Source: an uncultured SAR116 cluster alpha proteobacterium
GTDB lineage: Bacteria > Pseudomonadota > Alphaproteobacteria > Puniceispirillales > Marisalimonadaceae
Reading direction: 5' to 3'
NCBI GenBank assembly: GCA_902517275.1
Contig: CABYBQ010000008.1
Coordinates: 1-44,330, forward strand
Length of the DNA: 44,330 nt
In this document: in pieces, positions 17,223 to 25,287 of the stretch
Layout: each line of letters begins with the position of its first letter
How positions within the stretch are numbered: the stretch's first letter is position 1
Position numbers and translations under genes: made by a program
The notes under the pieces: generated by a model
Seen by the model: the letters and a program-made list of their open reading frames with translations, nothing else
What the model was told of the DNA's origin: nothing
Database searches by the model: none

Positions 17223-18149
17223 TTATTTTGAATCTCTTCGTATAATTGTACCCACTCCATGCTCAGTGAATAATTCCAATAACAATGAATGTGACATTCT
17301 TCCATCCATAATTACTGAAGCTTCAGCACCACCTAGAACTGCCTCAATACATGTTCTGAGTTTAGGTATCATACCTCCAACAACAATTTTATTTTTTATG
17401 AGATCTTCAGCTTGGCTAATTGTTAACTCTGAAATTAGATTGCCCTTTTGATCAAGAACACCCGAAACATCTGTTAACATTATCATTCTAGATGCTTTCA
17501 TAGCAGCAGATATAGCGCCTGCAGCAGTATCAGCATTTATATTATATGTTTGTCCATCTAAGCCCATACCAACAGGAGCAATAACTGGTATCATTTTTTC
17601 ATTAATAAGAGCATTAATAACCTTAGGATCAATTTTTTCTGGTTCACCAACATAACCAAGGTCAACAGCTTTTACTACGTTCGAATCAGATTTATCATCT
17701 ACTTTTAGTAATCTTTTAGCTGTTATTAAATTCCCATCTTTACCTGAAATTCCAACTGACTTAGCACCAGAATTTGAGATAGCAGTCACTATTGATTTAT
17801 TTGTTACTCCGCTAAGAACCATTTCAACCACATCAATTGTTGCAGCGTCTGTAATTCTTAGTCCATTTATGAACTCAGTTTTTATATTTAACTTAGATAA
17901 CATTTCACCTATTTGTGGACCACCTCCATGGACAACAATTGGTAACATGCCAACTTGTTGTAATAAAACAATATCTTTAGCAAAATTATTAACATATTCT
18001 TTTTTGCCCATTGCATTACCACCAAACTTCACAACTATCACCTTATTTGCATAACGCCTCATAAAAGGTAACGTCTCAGTAAGGAAATCAGCTTTTTTAA
18101 GCCACTCGGATTGGATTTTATCTTTATTTTCAGTCAATGTATTAACCAT
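17223..18149 (-). CDS. argB: Acetylglutamate kinase
   Basis: A 308-residue amino-acid kinase that phosphorylates N-acetylglutamate in arginine synthesis. It has VVKFGGNAMG (about 38-47), VVHGGGPQIGEML (about 71-83), YNINADTAAGAIS and GGMIPKL, all standard for ArgB. The N-terminal helix seen before the kinase core is typical of arginine-inhibited hexameric ArgB, suggesting feedback control. The HAD hydrolase gene begins four bases after its stop. Confidence 0.96.
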   Translation of the reverse strand: MVNTLTENKDKIQSEWLKKADFLTETLPFMRRYANKVIVVKFGGNAMGKKEYVNNFAKDIVLLQQVGMLPIVVHGGGPQIGEMLSKLNIKTEFINGLRITDAATIDVVEMVLSGVTNKSIVTAISNSGAKSVGISGKDGNLITAKRLLKVDDKSDSNVVKAVDLGYVGEPEKIDPKVINALINEKMIPVIAPVGMGLDGQTYNINADTAAGAISAAMKASRMIMLTDVSGVLDQKGNLISELTISQAEDLIKNKIVVGGMIPKLRTCIEAVLGGAEASVIMDGRMSHSLLLELFTEHGVGTIIRRDSK

Positions 18150-18215
18150 TTTTTAAATTAATTATTATACTTAGTATCATAAAATTTCTAATTCAATTAT
18201 CATTTTATCCTTTTT

Positions 18216-18851
18216 TTATGCAAAACTTGCTAAATATGTCCTAAGTATTTCGATACCATTATTTTTAAGACTAGAGGTCATTATTATTTCAGGATAAGCA
18301 GCTGGATGTTTAGATATAACTTTATTGGATACATCTTTAATTTTATTAATTTCTTCAATGTTCATTTTATCAGTTTTTGTAAGCACTAAAATCCAACTAA
18401 CCGCAGCCTTATCTAATTCATTCATTATTAATTTGTCAAAATCTCCAATTCCTCTTCTACAATCAACTAATAAACATACTGTTCTAAGAGAAGGCCTACC
18501 CTTTAAATATTTTACAGTTAAAGATGTCCAAGATTGTATATCTTTTTTAGGTGCTTTTGCATAACCATATCCTGGTAAATCTACTAGTCTAAGCTTATTA
18601 GATTGGTAAATAAGATCAAAAAATATTAATTGTCTTGTTCTTCCTGGTGTTTGGCTAGTTCTTGCTAATGTTTTTCTATTTGTTAATGCATTTACAAGTG
18701 AACTTTTCCCAACATTGGATCTACCTGCAAAAGCAACTTCGTTACCTTCTTCAGGTGGAATAGCATTAGAATTAAGAGCTGCAGCAATAAACTTACATTC
18801 ACCAGAAAAAATTTTCCTAGCTTTTTCAATTTCTGCATCTTCATACAACAA
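18216..18851 (-). CDS. engB: Ribosome biogenesis GTPase EngB (YihA)
   Basis: A 211-residue GTPase needed for large-subunit assembly. G1 is GRSNVGKSS (about 43-51), followed by TSQTPGRTRQL (G2), DLPGYGYAK (G3), LTKTDK (G4) and a late TSSLK (G5). It is 15 bases downstream of yidC in the rpmH-to-argB minus-strand block, a conserved alphaproteobacterial arrangement. Confidence 0.96.
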   Translation of the reverse strand: MLYEDAEIEKARKIFSGECKFIAAALNSNAIPPEEGNEVAFAGRSNVGKSSLVNALTNRKTLARTSQTPGRTRQLIFFDLIYQSNKLRLVDLPGYGYAKAPKKDIQSWTSLTVKYLKGRPSLRTVCLLVDCRRGIGDFDKLIMNELDKAAVSWILVLTKTDKMNIEEINKIKDVSNKVISKHPAAYPEIIMTSSLKNNGIEILRTYLASFA

Positions 18852-18866
18852 GTTTTTAAAACTTTC

Positions 18867-20591
18867 TTATTTAGACTCTTTATTCATTTTATTCATTATT
18901 ACCCATTGCTGACATATGGAAAGTAGATTATTCCATGTCCAGTATATGACTAATCCAGCTGGGAACGTAGCTAATAAAAATGTAAAGGCAACAGGCATCC
19001 ATGCAAAAATTTTTGCTTGGATTGGATCTGGAGGGGTTGGATTTAAACGTTGCTGTAGGAACATTGTCACACCCATTAACAAAGGCCATATCCCAATATT
19101 TAAAAAATCAGGAAGTATAGATGTGCTATAAGGCAATAATCCAAATAAATTAAAAATACTTGTTGGATCTTGAACGGATAAGTCTTCAATCCATCCAAAA
19201 AAAGGTGTTTGTCTCATTTCAATAGAAACAAACAAAACTTTATAAAGTGCAAAGAAAACTGGTATTTGTACTAAAATGGGTAAACATCCCGCAGCTGGAT
19301 TAACCTTCTCTTTTTTATATAGATTCATCATCTCTTGATTTAATTTTTGACGGTCGTCTCCAACTCTTTCTCTCAATTTTTGAATTTGTGGAGTAAGTAT
19401 CCTCATTTTAGCCATGCTTTTGTAAGATTTATTCGCTAATGGGAAAAATAGTAATTTTACAATTACCGTAATTGCCAAAATTGCTAAGCCAAAATTACCT
19501 AAGTAATCATTTGCCCAAGACAAAGCATAAAAGAAGGGTTTAGTAAGGAAATAAAACCACCCAAAATCAATTGCTAGATCAAAGTGCTTTATATTAAATC
19601 TTTCTTCATAGTCGTCAAATAGAGCCAATCTTTTGGCTCCGGCAAAGGTTCTTGATAAAAATTCACCTTTTGAATTAGATGGAATAGTAACTGCTTTACC
19701 TAGAAAATCAGTTTGATATTGACCTCCATTAGAATTCAATTTTCTGTAAGTGAAATTATATTTTTCATTTTGATCAGGCAATAAAGCAGTCAGCCAATAT
19801 TTATCAGTTAGTCCAATCCAACCACCAGTTTCATTTGGTTTAATGTTGATTCCTTTTTTTCCTGCCTCTGTCAAATCTCCGTAACTTTTTTCAGATAAAG
19901 TGCCATCAAAAACTCCTAAAGGACCTTCATGCAAAACAAAAAAATCGATTGTTTTTGGCTCCCCTGCCCTTCTTATCAATCCATATGGGTATAATGTTAC
20001 AGAATTATTTGAGTTATTTTCTACCCTTTGATTTACGGTTATCATAAAACTATCATCGACACTGATATCTTGGTAAAAAGTAATATTTTCTCCATTATCC
20101 CACTTAAGCGTTATATTTTTATCTGGTGATAGAATATTACTCGACGACTTCCATAAAGATTTACCATTTGGAACCTTAATTCCGTCAGGGCTACTCCATC
20201 CAAATTCAATAAAATAGGGAGAATCACCATTGGATTTTAATAATAGTTTTATTAATTCACTCTCTGGTTCTAAAGTCTCTTTATATTGTGTGAGAGTTAT
20301 ATCGTCTATTCTAGCACCCTTCAAAGATATGGATCCTGATACTTCTTTACTTATCATTGAAATTCTTGGTACAGGCTTATTAGAACTTTTGGGTTCCGTG
20401 TTGTCTGAAGCTACTATTCCATTATCGAAGTTTTGAGGTATAGGGATATTGGCACTATCATCACTTTCTTTAACAATATTCTCTTTTTGAGCTATGTCTT
20501 TTTTAGGTTCAACAAACAATAGCTGATAACCAATCAATACAGCCATAGACAGAGAAATCGCTGCAACTAAATTTCGTGTTTCTGGATTCAT
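18867..20591 (-). CDS. yidC: Membrane protein insertase YidC
   Basis: A 574-residue insertase of the Gram-negative type. It has an N-terminal membrane helix (residues 7-27), a large periplasmic beta domain (about 55-330) and the C-terminal five-helix insertase core, recognised by YKSMAKMRILTPQIQKLRER, KVNPAAGCLPILVQIPVFFALYK and the final AGLVIYWTWNN. It inserts proteins alone or with SecYEG. It is located between yidD and engB, about 100 bases after yidD. Confidence 0.97.
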   Translation of the reverse strand: MNPETRNLVAAISLSMAVLIGYQLLFVEPKKDIAQKENIVKESDDSANIPIPQNFDNGIVASDNTEPKSSNKPVPRISMISKEVSGSISLKGARIDDITLTQYKETLEPESELIKLLLKSNGDSPYFIEFGWSSPDGIKVPNGKSLWKSSSNILSPDKNITLKWDNGENITFYQDISVDDSFMITVNQRVENNSNNSVTLYPYGLIRRAGEPKTIDFFVLHEGPLGVFDGTLSEKSYGDLTEAGKKGINIKPNETGGWIGLTDKYWLTALLPDQNEKYNFTYRKLNSNGGQYQTDFLGKAVTIPSNSKGEFLSRTFAGAKRLALFDDYEERFNIKHFDLAIDFGWFYFLTKPFFYALSWANDYLGNFGLAILAITVIVKLLFFPLANKSYKSMAKMRILTPQIQKLRERVGDDRQKLNQEMMNLYKKEKVNPAAGCLPILVQIPVFFALYKVLFVSIEMRQTPFFGWIEDLSVQDPTSIFNLFGLLPYSTSILPDFLNIGIWPLLMGVTMFLQQRLNPTPPDPIQAKIFAWMPVAFTFLLATFPAGLVIYWTWNNLLSICQQWVIMNKMNKESK

Positions 20592-20693
20592 TTTATCTCA
20601 CTTAATTTATAATAAATTTAAAATATTTTAAATATTTCAATTACACCTGTTTAACCTAAAGTTCATATTATTCAAAGAACTGAAAAAATTAAA

Positions 20694-20918
20694 TTATTTA
20701 ATCGGATCATGACCACTTTTCCCCCAAGGATGACATTTAATAATCCTTTTAAAACCTAAAGAAATACCCCTAATTAATCCAAATTTTAATATAGCCTCTC
20801 TTGTATATTCAGAACAAGTAGGTAAAAACCTACAATTATTACCTAATAAAGGTGAGATCAGATATTTATAAAAAATAATTAAATTGATTACGCAAAATAT
20901 TAAAAACTTTTTTATCAT
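20694..20918 (-). CDS. yidD: Membrane protein insertion efficiency factor YidD
   Basis: A 74-residue protein of the YidD family. An amphipathic/hydrophobic N-terminus is followed by CRFLPTCSEYTREAI and RIIKCHPW, which carry the conserved cysteines and the C-P-x-W-like motif (here CHPWGKSGHDP). Its ATG overlaps the last bases of rnpA by four bases, so the two are translationally coupled. It assists YidC-dependent insertion. Confidence 0.95.
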   Translation of the reverse strand: MIKKFLIFCVINLIIFYKYLISPLLGNNCRFLPTCSEYTREAILKFGLIRGISLGFKRIIKCHPWGKSGHDPIK

Positions 20919-21256
20919 AATTTATTAAGACACTCTCTCATTTCAACCTTCAAATCGTAGAAAGGTGCTTTTATTAATGACTTTTTAGCTATTAAAATAT
21001 AAGTGCTAGTATCATCAAATAAAAAAGCACTTTCTTTTAAAAAAACTGAAATTAAAGATCTCATTCTTCTCTTAGCCCTATTTCTTTTTACGGCATTTCC
21101 AATTTTCTTTGTAGCAGTGAAACCAAACTTTAGATATAAGATAGTACAATCTGATGGGGTGAATTTCTGAAGAATAAAATTTTTGTTGAATATTTTTTTC
21201 CCAAACTTGTTAGATAAAACAAAATCTTTTCTTTTTTTTAAAGTTTGGATTTTCAT
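20915..21256 (-). CDS. rnpA: Ribonuclease P protein component
   Basis: A 113-residue basic protein that supports the RNase P RNA in 5' maturation of tRNAs. The RNR signature is clear in KIGNAVKRNRAKRRMR (about residues 48-63). The start is ATG at 21254-21256. It lies between rpmH and yidD on the minus strand, the near-universal bacterial order, and overlaps yidD by four bases. Confidence 0.95.
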   Translation of the reverse strand: MKIQTLKKRKDFVLSNKFGKKIFNKNFILQKFTPSDCTILYLKFGFTATKKIGNAVKRNRAKRRMRSLISVFLKESAFLFDDTSTYILIAKKSLIKAPFYDLKVEMRECLNKL

Positions 21257-21313
21257 TTTATCAGCTCTTATGCAAATTTGACAAAATAAAATAAAATTAA
21301 TTTTGAATTTTTG

Positions 21314-21448
21314 TTAAGCGGAAAGCTTTTTTCTGCCTTTGGCTCTTCTATTACGAATAACATTTCTTCCACCGACGGTAGACATTCGACTTCGATATCC
21401 ATGTCTTCTTTTTCTAACTAAGTTACTTGGTTGAAATGTACGTTTCAT
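21314..21448 (-). CDS. rpmH: 50S ribosomal protein L34
   Basis: A 44-residue, strongly basic protein: it begins [20 protein letters not shown] and ends [10 protein letters not shown]. This is the full length of L34, encoded between ATG (21446-21448) and TAA (21314-21316). It leads the rpmH-rnpA-yidD-yidC-engB-argB block on the minus strand. Confidence 0.98.
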   Translation of the reverse strand: MKRTFQPSNLVRKRRHGYRSRMSTVGGRNVIRNRRAKGRKKLSA

Positions 21449-21525
21449 TATAATCCTGTATTAATACAGCCTCTTGTATTAGTTTGAGTATTTATTAGAC
21501 ACTTTGCCTTCATTAGTCAATATGA

Positions 21526-22017
21526 TTATTTCTGAGTTCGTTCAGAAATAGTAGGTGCAGGTTTCATTTCCATGTCCCAAGGAAAATATATCCATGTGTC
21601 TTGAGAAACTTCCGTTATAAAAGTATCAACTTGTTCTCTTCCACTCGGTTTAGCATAAACTGTTGCGTAATGTGCTTTAGGTAGATTTAGTCTTATAGCT
21701 TTTATAGTTTCACCAGTATCCACTAGATCATCTACTATTAACCAATCTTGTCCATTATTTGCAATTGTTGATTCTTTTAAAACATTAACTTCGCCCTTTG
21801 TTTTTTGATTATATGACAATACACAAACTGTATCTATTAATCTTATGTCTAATTCTCTAGCAACAATCGCAGCTGGAACAAGACCTCCTCTAGTAACTGC
21901 AATGATACCTTCGTAAGGTTGCATCTCGGACAGTCGCCAGGCCAGAGCTTTACTATTTCTATGAAGTTCTTCCCAAGAAACAGGAAAAGACTTTTCGTAT
22001 GTATTTATGTTGTTCAT
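21526..22017 (-). CDS. gpt: Xanthine(-guanine) phosphoribosyltransferase
   Basis: A 163-residue purine salvage enzyme that transfers phosphoribose from PRPP to xanthine or guanine. The PRPP-binding motif is WLIVDDLVDTGET (about residues 93-105); the N-terminal IIAVTRGGLVPAAIVAREL (about 39-57) and the C-terminal WIYFPWDM segment match E. coli Gpt-type enzymes. It is on the minus strand between rpmH and the divergent tRNA-Arg. Confidence 0.93.
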   Translation of the reverse strand: MNNINTYEKSFPVSWEELHRNSKALAWRLSEMQPYEGIIAVTRGGLVPAAIVARELDIRLIDTVCVLSYNQKTKGEVNVLKESTIANNGQDWLIVDDLVDTGETIKAIRLNLPKAHYATVYAKPSGREQVDTFITEVSQDTWIYFPWDMEMKPAPTISERTQK

Positions 22018-22139
22018 AATACTTATCTCATATTTTTTATAAATGTATTATACTAAAATCTGCAGTATTATAATATAAATTTCTTACTTGATTATAATTA
22101 TTTTAATCGATAACTATGAGGTAAGTTCTAATATTTAAT

Positions 22140-22216
22140 GCGCTCGTAGCTCAGCTGGATAGAGCACTAGACTACGAATCTAGGGGTCAGGAGTTCGAAT
22201 CTTCTCGAGCGCACCA
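22140..22216 (+). tRNA. tRNA-Arg (anticodon ACG)
   Basis: A complete 77-nt cloverleaf. The acceptor GCGCTCG pairs with CGAGCGC, the D arm is GCTC...GAGC, the anticodon stem CTAGA/TCTAG holds loop CTACGAA with anticodon ACG, and the T arm AGGAG/CTTCT encloses TTCGAAT. The discriminator A and an encoded CCA end it at 22216. The wobble A would need TadA deamination to inosine. The 3' end of a tRNA is a typical integrase target, and a recombinase remnant begins 105 bases downstream. Confidence 0.97.
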
Positions 22217-22283
22217 ATTCTTTCTTATTAATATCAATTAGTTAATAAAATAGAAACTAAATGCACCTCAGAGAATAATAAGT

Positions 22284-22304
22284 TTTGATACAGATTTGAT
22301 ACAG
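22284..22304 (+). repeat. Tandem 10-bp repeat upstream of recombinase remnant
   Basis: TTTGATACAG occurs twice (22284-22293 and 22295-22304), one base apart, giving an 11-base period, that is about one helical turn. It lies between the tRNA 3' end and the recombinase remnant, where arm-type integrase binding sites would be expected, but no protein binding can be shown from sequence. Confidence 0.5.
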
Positions 22305-22320
22305 TAAAGGGAGTCAAATT

Positions 22321-22485
22321 ATGGGTTGTGTTCATAAAAGAGGAAACACTTGGAGCTCTCAGCTTAGAATATCTGGATGAAGAAGTTTCACAGAAACATT
22401 TAATACTAAATTAGATGCAACTAAATGGTTTAGTAATTTTGAAAAAGAAATTAGGTCAAAACCCCATTGGGTTAAGATACATTGA
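22321..22485 (+). pseudogene. Remnant of a tyrosine recombinase (integrase) N-terminus
   Basis: From ATG 22321 the frame reads MGCVHKRGNTWSSQLRISG, a TGA stop, then RSFTETFNTKLDATKWFSNF and a TGA at 22483-22485. Beta-strand pattern K-R-G-x-x-W-x-x-x-L-R followed by S-x-T-F-x-T-K-x-D-A-x-x-W is the N-terminal arm-binding region of phage-type integrases. The internal stop and the absence of any catalytic domain show it is dead. An AAAGGGAG ribosome site still precedes it. It supports past integration at tRNA-Arg. Confidence 0.75.
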
Positions 22486-22627
22486 AGGATTAATATTAAA
22501 AAATATATAACCTTTTAATAAAACAAAAAAACTGATCACTCCCAAAAAAACTTTAAAATCTTTACTCACAATATAAATCCCTCATACATTAATTTGTGTT
22601 ATATATAGATAATTCTAAATTATATAA

Positions 22628-22840
22628 TTTCAATCTACATCTTATCATTCGTTTAATGATTTTTATCTGACTTATGAGTCTAATATTCTCAAATCTGATT
22701 TCTTTAATACAATTGTAACAGATAGAAACCCATTATTTCCAAAATAAGAAAAATTTAAAAAAGATTTTTTAATAGGTGAAATTAGAATAAACGATGAATA
22801 ATATCTTGAATAAATATTAAGCAAACATTGGAATTTATAA
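22628..22840 (+). pseudogene. Possible decayed coding sequence of unknown family
   Basis: The 420 bases between the recombinase remnant and the next gene contain no intact gene. One frame (codons from about 22628) reads as protein-like text with FNDFYLTYESNILKSDFF and later EKFKKDFLIGEIRI, interrupted by TAA at 22745, 22799 and 22811 and ended by TAA 22838. The stops sit where glutamine or a similar residue would fit, as expected from C-to-T decay of CAA. No family is recognised; this may also be chance in AT-rich DNA. Confidence 0.3.
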
Positions 22841-22859
22841 GTTTCAGGTTTTATAAATA

Positions 22860-22889
22860 TTCAAAACGATTAATAATTATTCGTATAAT
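22860..22889 (+). promoter_or_regulatory. Candidate sigma-70 promoter
   Basis: TTCAAA (22860-22865), an 18-base spacer and a perfect TATAAT (22884-22889) precede the AGGAG site of the gene at 22906. Confidence 0.5.
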
Positions 22890-22905
22890 TTAGAGGAGAA
22901 ATGTA

Positions 22906-23280
22906 ATGTCACAAGAAATAAGATGTATTAACTTAGGATATGTAGTTCCAAAAGAAAATGCAGAAGAAGTTGAAGGTATATTTAAAAAACACGCATCGTG
23001 GATGGAGAAATTCTATTCAGAAGATAGTAATGGACAAAAACACCTATTAAATTCTTATTTTACTAAAGCACCTGAGTTTGTTGATCCAACTGATCCTTCA
23101 AAAGGCGAAACTGGAAATATAGTTTTTACAATAAATGAGAGATTTACTTCATTACAAAGTGTTCAACGTCATATAGAGAACGCTATGAAAAACAATTATT
23201 TTGAAGAATTTGGTAATATACTTCACAATTATGGAAAAGTTATTAGTCCTGGAGGAATAATTTATCATTCAATAAGGTGA
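22906..23280 (+). CDS. Small cytoplasmic protein, possible alpha/beta-barrel fold
   Basis: A 124-residue soluble protein with no signal peptide or membrane helix. The strand-helix pattern (INLGYVVP, then helix EEVEGIFKKHASWMEKFY; FTINERF, then helix SVQRHIENAMK) resembles dimeric alpha/beta-barrel proteins such as monooxygenase-like ABM families, but no catalytic motif is recognised. The ribosome site AGGAG lies eight bases before ATG and a TATAAT box just upstream, so it is likely well expressed. The next two genes (23348 and the cupin at 23626) follow on the same strand, each with its own start, and may be cotranscribed. Confidence 0.7.
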   Translation: MSQEIRCINLGYVVPKENAEEVEGIFKKHASWMEKFYSEDSNGQKHLLNSYFTKAPEFVDPTDPSKGETGNIVFTINERFTSLQSVQRHIENAMKNNYFEEFGNILHNYGKVISPGGIIYHSIR

Positions 23281-23347
23281 TACGCTTATTGAAATCAAAA
23301 ATTATAAATACAAAATGTATTAAAAAGAATATTAAAGGAGTTAAATA

Positions 23348-23608
23348 ATGGAAATTTTTTTTGTAGCAAAATTTACTTGCACTTATGATGACTGGAAATC
23401 TGTATATGATGGTGATTTAGAATTAAGAAAACAATTTATGAAAGACGATATAGTTGGAAAAGTTGATGAAAACACTGCAATGATAAAAGCAACAATAACT
23501 AACCCAGAAAAAATGGAAAAGATAATGTCAGAAAGAATACCAGAAATAGCGCCTAAACTTGGACTAGAACATGAGATGTATACTTTGACTAAAATGAATA
23601 ATAAATAA
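23348..23608 (+). CDS. Small alpha/beta protein of unknown function
   Basis: An 86-residue soluble protein with a clear AAGGAG ribosome site seven bases before ATG. It opens with a strand (EIFFVAKFTC) and a helix beginning YDDWKSVYDGD, then a strand DENTAMIKATITNPEKM and a final helix. This order matches short ferredoxin-like/ABM-type proteins. It follows the gene at 22906 by 67 bases and precedes a cupin gene by 17 bases, so the three may form one small operon. No specific function is supported. Confidence 0.7.
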   Translation: MEIFFVAKFTCTYDDWKSVYDGDLELRKQFMKDDIVGKVDENTAMIKATITNPEKMEKIMSERIPEIAPKLGLEHEMYTLTKMNNK

Positions 23609-23625
23609 TTATGAATTTTAATTAA

Positions 23626-24046
23626 ATGGGCAAAAAAGTAAAGTTAATCAAACCAGGCGATACATATTTAGGTGCGCAAGGTTTTACCTATTAATTCAGG
23701 TGTCTCAAGAAATACAGCAGGTTCTCAAAATGTATGTATGAATGTTTTGCCGATTCCACAAGGTTTTTACTCAATACCTCACATTCATAAAGAAATTGAA
23801 ACTATTGCTTATTTGTTAGAAGGTGAATGCACTTTGTTTCACGGAAATAAATTAGAAAAACAAACATTAGTTAAAAAAGGTGAACAAATATTTATTCCTG
23901 AAAATGTACCACATACTCCTATTAATCAAAGTAAAAAAGATTGTATATGGCTTGTTGTTCATTCATCAGGCGATTATAAAGATGAACTTATTCCTATGTC
24001 AGAGTTAGTTAAAAAACTAGATAAATATAAGTGGGATTTTTTATAA
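23626..24046 (+). pseudogene. Cupin-domain gene broken by a one-base insertion
   Basis: From ATG 23626 the frame gives MGKKVKLIKPGDTYLGAQGFTY and hits TAA at 23692. The continuation SGVSRNTAGSQNVCMNVLPIP is in the next frame, seven bases later. Together they match one protein of about 140 residues from a cupin family with the metal-site pattern H-x-H-x-E (IPHIHKEIE), TIAYLLEGEC, GEQIFIPENVPHTP and WLVVHSSGD. Removing one T near 23691-23692 restores a continuous frame. A GTG at 23672 could start the second part alone but would drop the conserved N-terminus. Either a real frameshift or a sequencing error. Confidence 0.82.
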
Positions 24047-24089
24047 AACTTATGTTGCTATTTAAAGAAAATAAGTTTTAGACAAATTG

Positions 24090-24482
24090 TTATAATTTGT
24101 TTGAAATTTCTATTAAATTCATATCAGGATCTCTTAAATATATAGAATTTAATTTACCCGTTGCACCTTCTCTTTGAACAGGTCCTATTTCTACTTCTAT
24201 TTTGTTTTTCTTTAAAATTTTCATCCAATCTTGTATTGGTAAAGAACTTAAAAAACAAACATCCACTGCACCTGAAATAGGATTTTTAGCATGAGGAATA
24301 AAAGGTTTTTTTTCTGAATGAACATTGATTTTTTGACTTCCGAATTTTAAATAGATTCTTTTTTTACCTTTATATTCGTCAATATTTTCTTCAAGTTTCA
24401 TTCCTAGGATATCGCAATAAAAAAAAATGGTTTTGTCAACATCTTTAGATGTTAAAACTATATGGTCAATAGATGTAATCAT
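24090..24482 (-). CDS. VOC-superfamily (glyoxalase/dioxygenase-like) protein
   Basis: A 130-residue single-module vicinal oxygen chelate protein. It starts SIDHIVLTSKDVDKTIFFYCDILGMKLEE, the classic first beta-alpha-beta unit with metal His in DH, and ends with YLRDPDMNLIEIS, carrying the second metal Glu. Typical substrates of such proteins include methylglyoxal adducts, catechols or antibiotics; nothing here picks one. It is on the minus strand with an AGGA site before ATG and faces the cupin gene. Confidence 0.88.
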   Translation of the reverse strand: MITSIDHIVLTSKDVDKTIFFYCDILGMKLEENIDEYKGKKRIYLKFGSQKINVHSEKKPFIPHAKNPISGAVDVCFLSSLPIQDWMKILKKNKIEVEIGPVQREGATGKLNSIYLRDPDMNLIEISNKL

Positions 24483-24609
24483 TTATAAATTATCCTGACT
24501 TATTTTTTTAATATATTATTACAAAAATAATATTCACTCTACCCAAAACTTACAAACAAAACCTAATCTATAAACCACGATAATACCCAAAGAGAAATAT
24601 CAATTACTC

Positions 24610-24639
24610 TTTACCTTTAATATATATTTTGGTTAGAAT
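24610..24639 (+). promoter_or_regulatory. TTTACC-N18-TAGAAT promoter
   Basis: TTTACC (24610-24615), 18 bases, TAGAAT (24634-24639). The same TTTACC-N18 layout precedes the genes at 31824, 33041 and 34506, and the 24610 and 31788 copies also share most spacer bases. Confidence 0.55.
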
Positions 24640-24673
24640 TAATTATTTAATGATAATGGCGACAAGTTAAAAT

Positions 24674-25006
24674 ATGTCTGAAGCAAAACTAATTAGTTAC
24701 ACTTTAAATGATTTTTCTACTGAAATCGAAATGGAATCATTTCTACATTTTATGGAAAAGCATGGAGATGAAATGTATAAAAAATTAAAAAAATATGGAC
24801 TACTGCGTTGGAGAGTTAATCAGGTTTGGAATAAGGGTGGAGGTTTTGCCTTATCCTCAATCTTCGAATATAAAGATGAAAAAGCATTTGAAAAAAGTGT
24901 AGAGGAAATAAAAAAATTTCAAAAAAAACATGAAGATTATTTTAATAAAATAAATATTAAAAGAACATCAAGTAGGTCTATTAATATGTTAGATTTTAAC
25001 TATTGA
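24674..25006 (+). CDS. Small alpha/beta-barrel-like protein of unknown function
   Basis: A 110-residue soluble protein. Its pattern (strand KLISYTLNDF, helix IEMESFLHFMEKHGDEMYKKL, strands RWRVNQVW and FALSSIFEYKDEKAF, helix) fits the ferredoxin-like dimeric alpha/beta-barrel class; the FEYKDEKAFEKSVEEI segment resembles the W-K-Y-x-x-E-x-H-L-K segment of the proteins at 35338 and 41147, so a distant relation is possible. It has its own promoter and is followed after 12 bases by the Cys4 protein at 25019. Function unknown. Confidence 0.65.
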   Translation: MSEAKLISYTLNDFSTEIEMESFLHFMEKHGDEMYKKLKKYGLLRWRVNQVWNKGGGFALSSIFEYKDEKAFEKSVEEIKKFQKKHEDYFNKINIKRTSSRSINMLDFNY

Positions 25007-25018
25007 TATGTTTTGATT

Positions 25019-25234
25019 ATGAAATATCATTATTGCCCTAGATACAAACTTCCTTCGAAAAAACTCTACAATTGTAAATATGAAAAACATGATAAAAGTT
25101 GGTTTTTGCTCTGTACTGTATGTGTTTTGGAATATAGAAAAATTTATATAAAAATATTTAAGTCTCTTTCTGGCAAAACAATGTCAGTAGGATTAGTTAA
25201 GACAAGACAAGAGAGAAGTTCAATTAAAACTTAA
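25019..25234 (+). CDS. Small Cys4 (zinc-ribbon-like) protein, copy A
   Basis: A 71-residue protein from ATG 25019. Four cysteines are spaced C-x12-C-x12-C-x2-C, with NCK at the second, DKSWFLLC before the third, and a tyrosine after the last. The protein at 35936 has exactly the same spacing and the same NCK, DK-x-W and LC-x2-C elements, so the two are paralogues. The arrangement suggests a metal-binding finger. The tail is basic. It is 12 bases after the alpha/beta protein at 24674 and is probably cotranscribed. Confidence 0.65.
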   Translation: MKYHYCPRYKLPSKKLYNCKYEKHDKSWFLLCTVCVLEYRKIYIKIFKSLSGKTMSVGLVKTRQERSSIKT

Positions 25235-25287
25235 AACAAAGTATGATTTAGCCACTGATTATATAAAATAAATAAAAGAGGTTCAGA

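Noticed and set aside
22321-22485. TGA read as tryptophan in the recombinase remnant
   Set aside because: Other genes in the window use TGG for Trp and end in TGA in places (for example 26222 and 28722), so recoding is unlikely; a nonsense mutation explains it.
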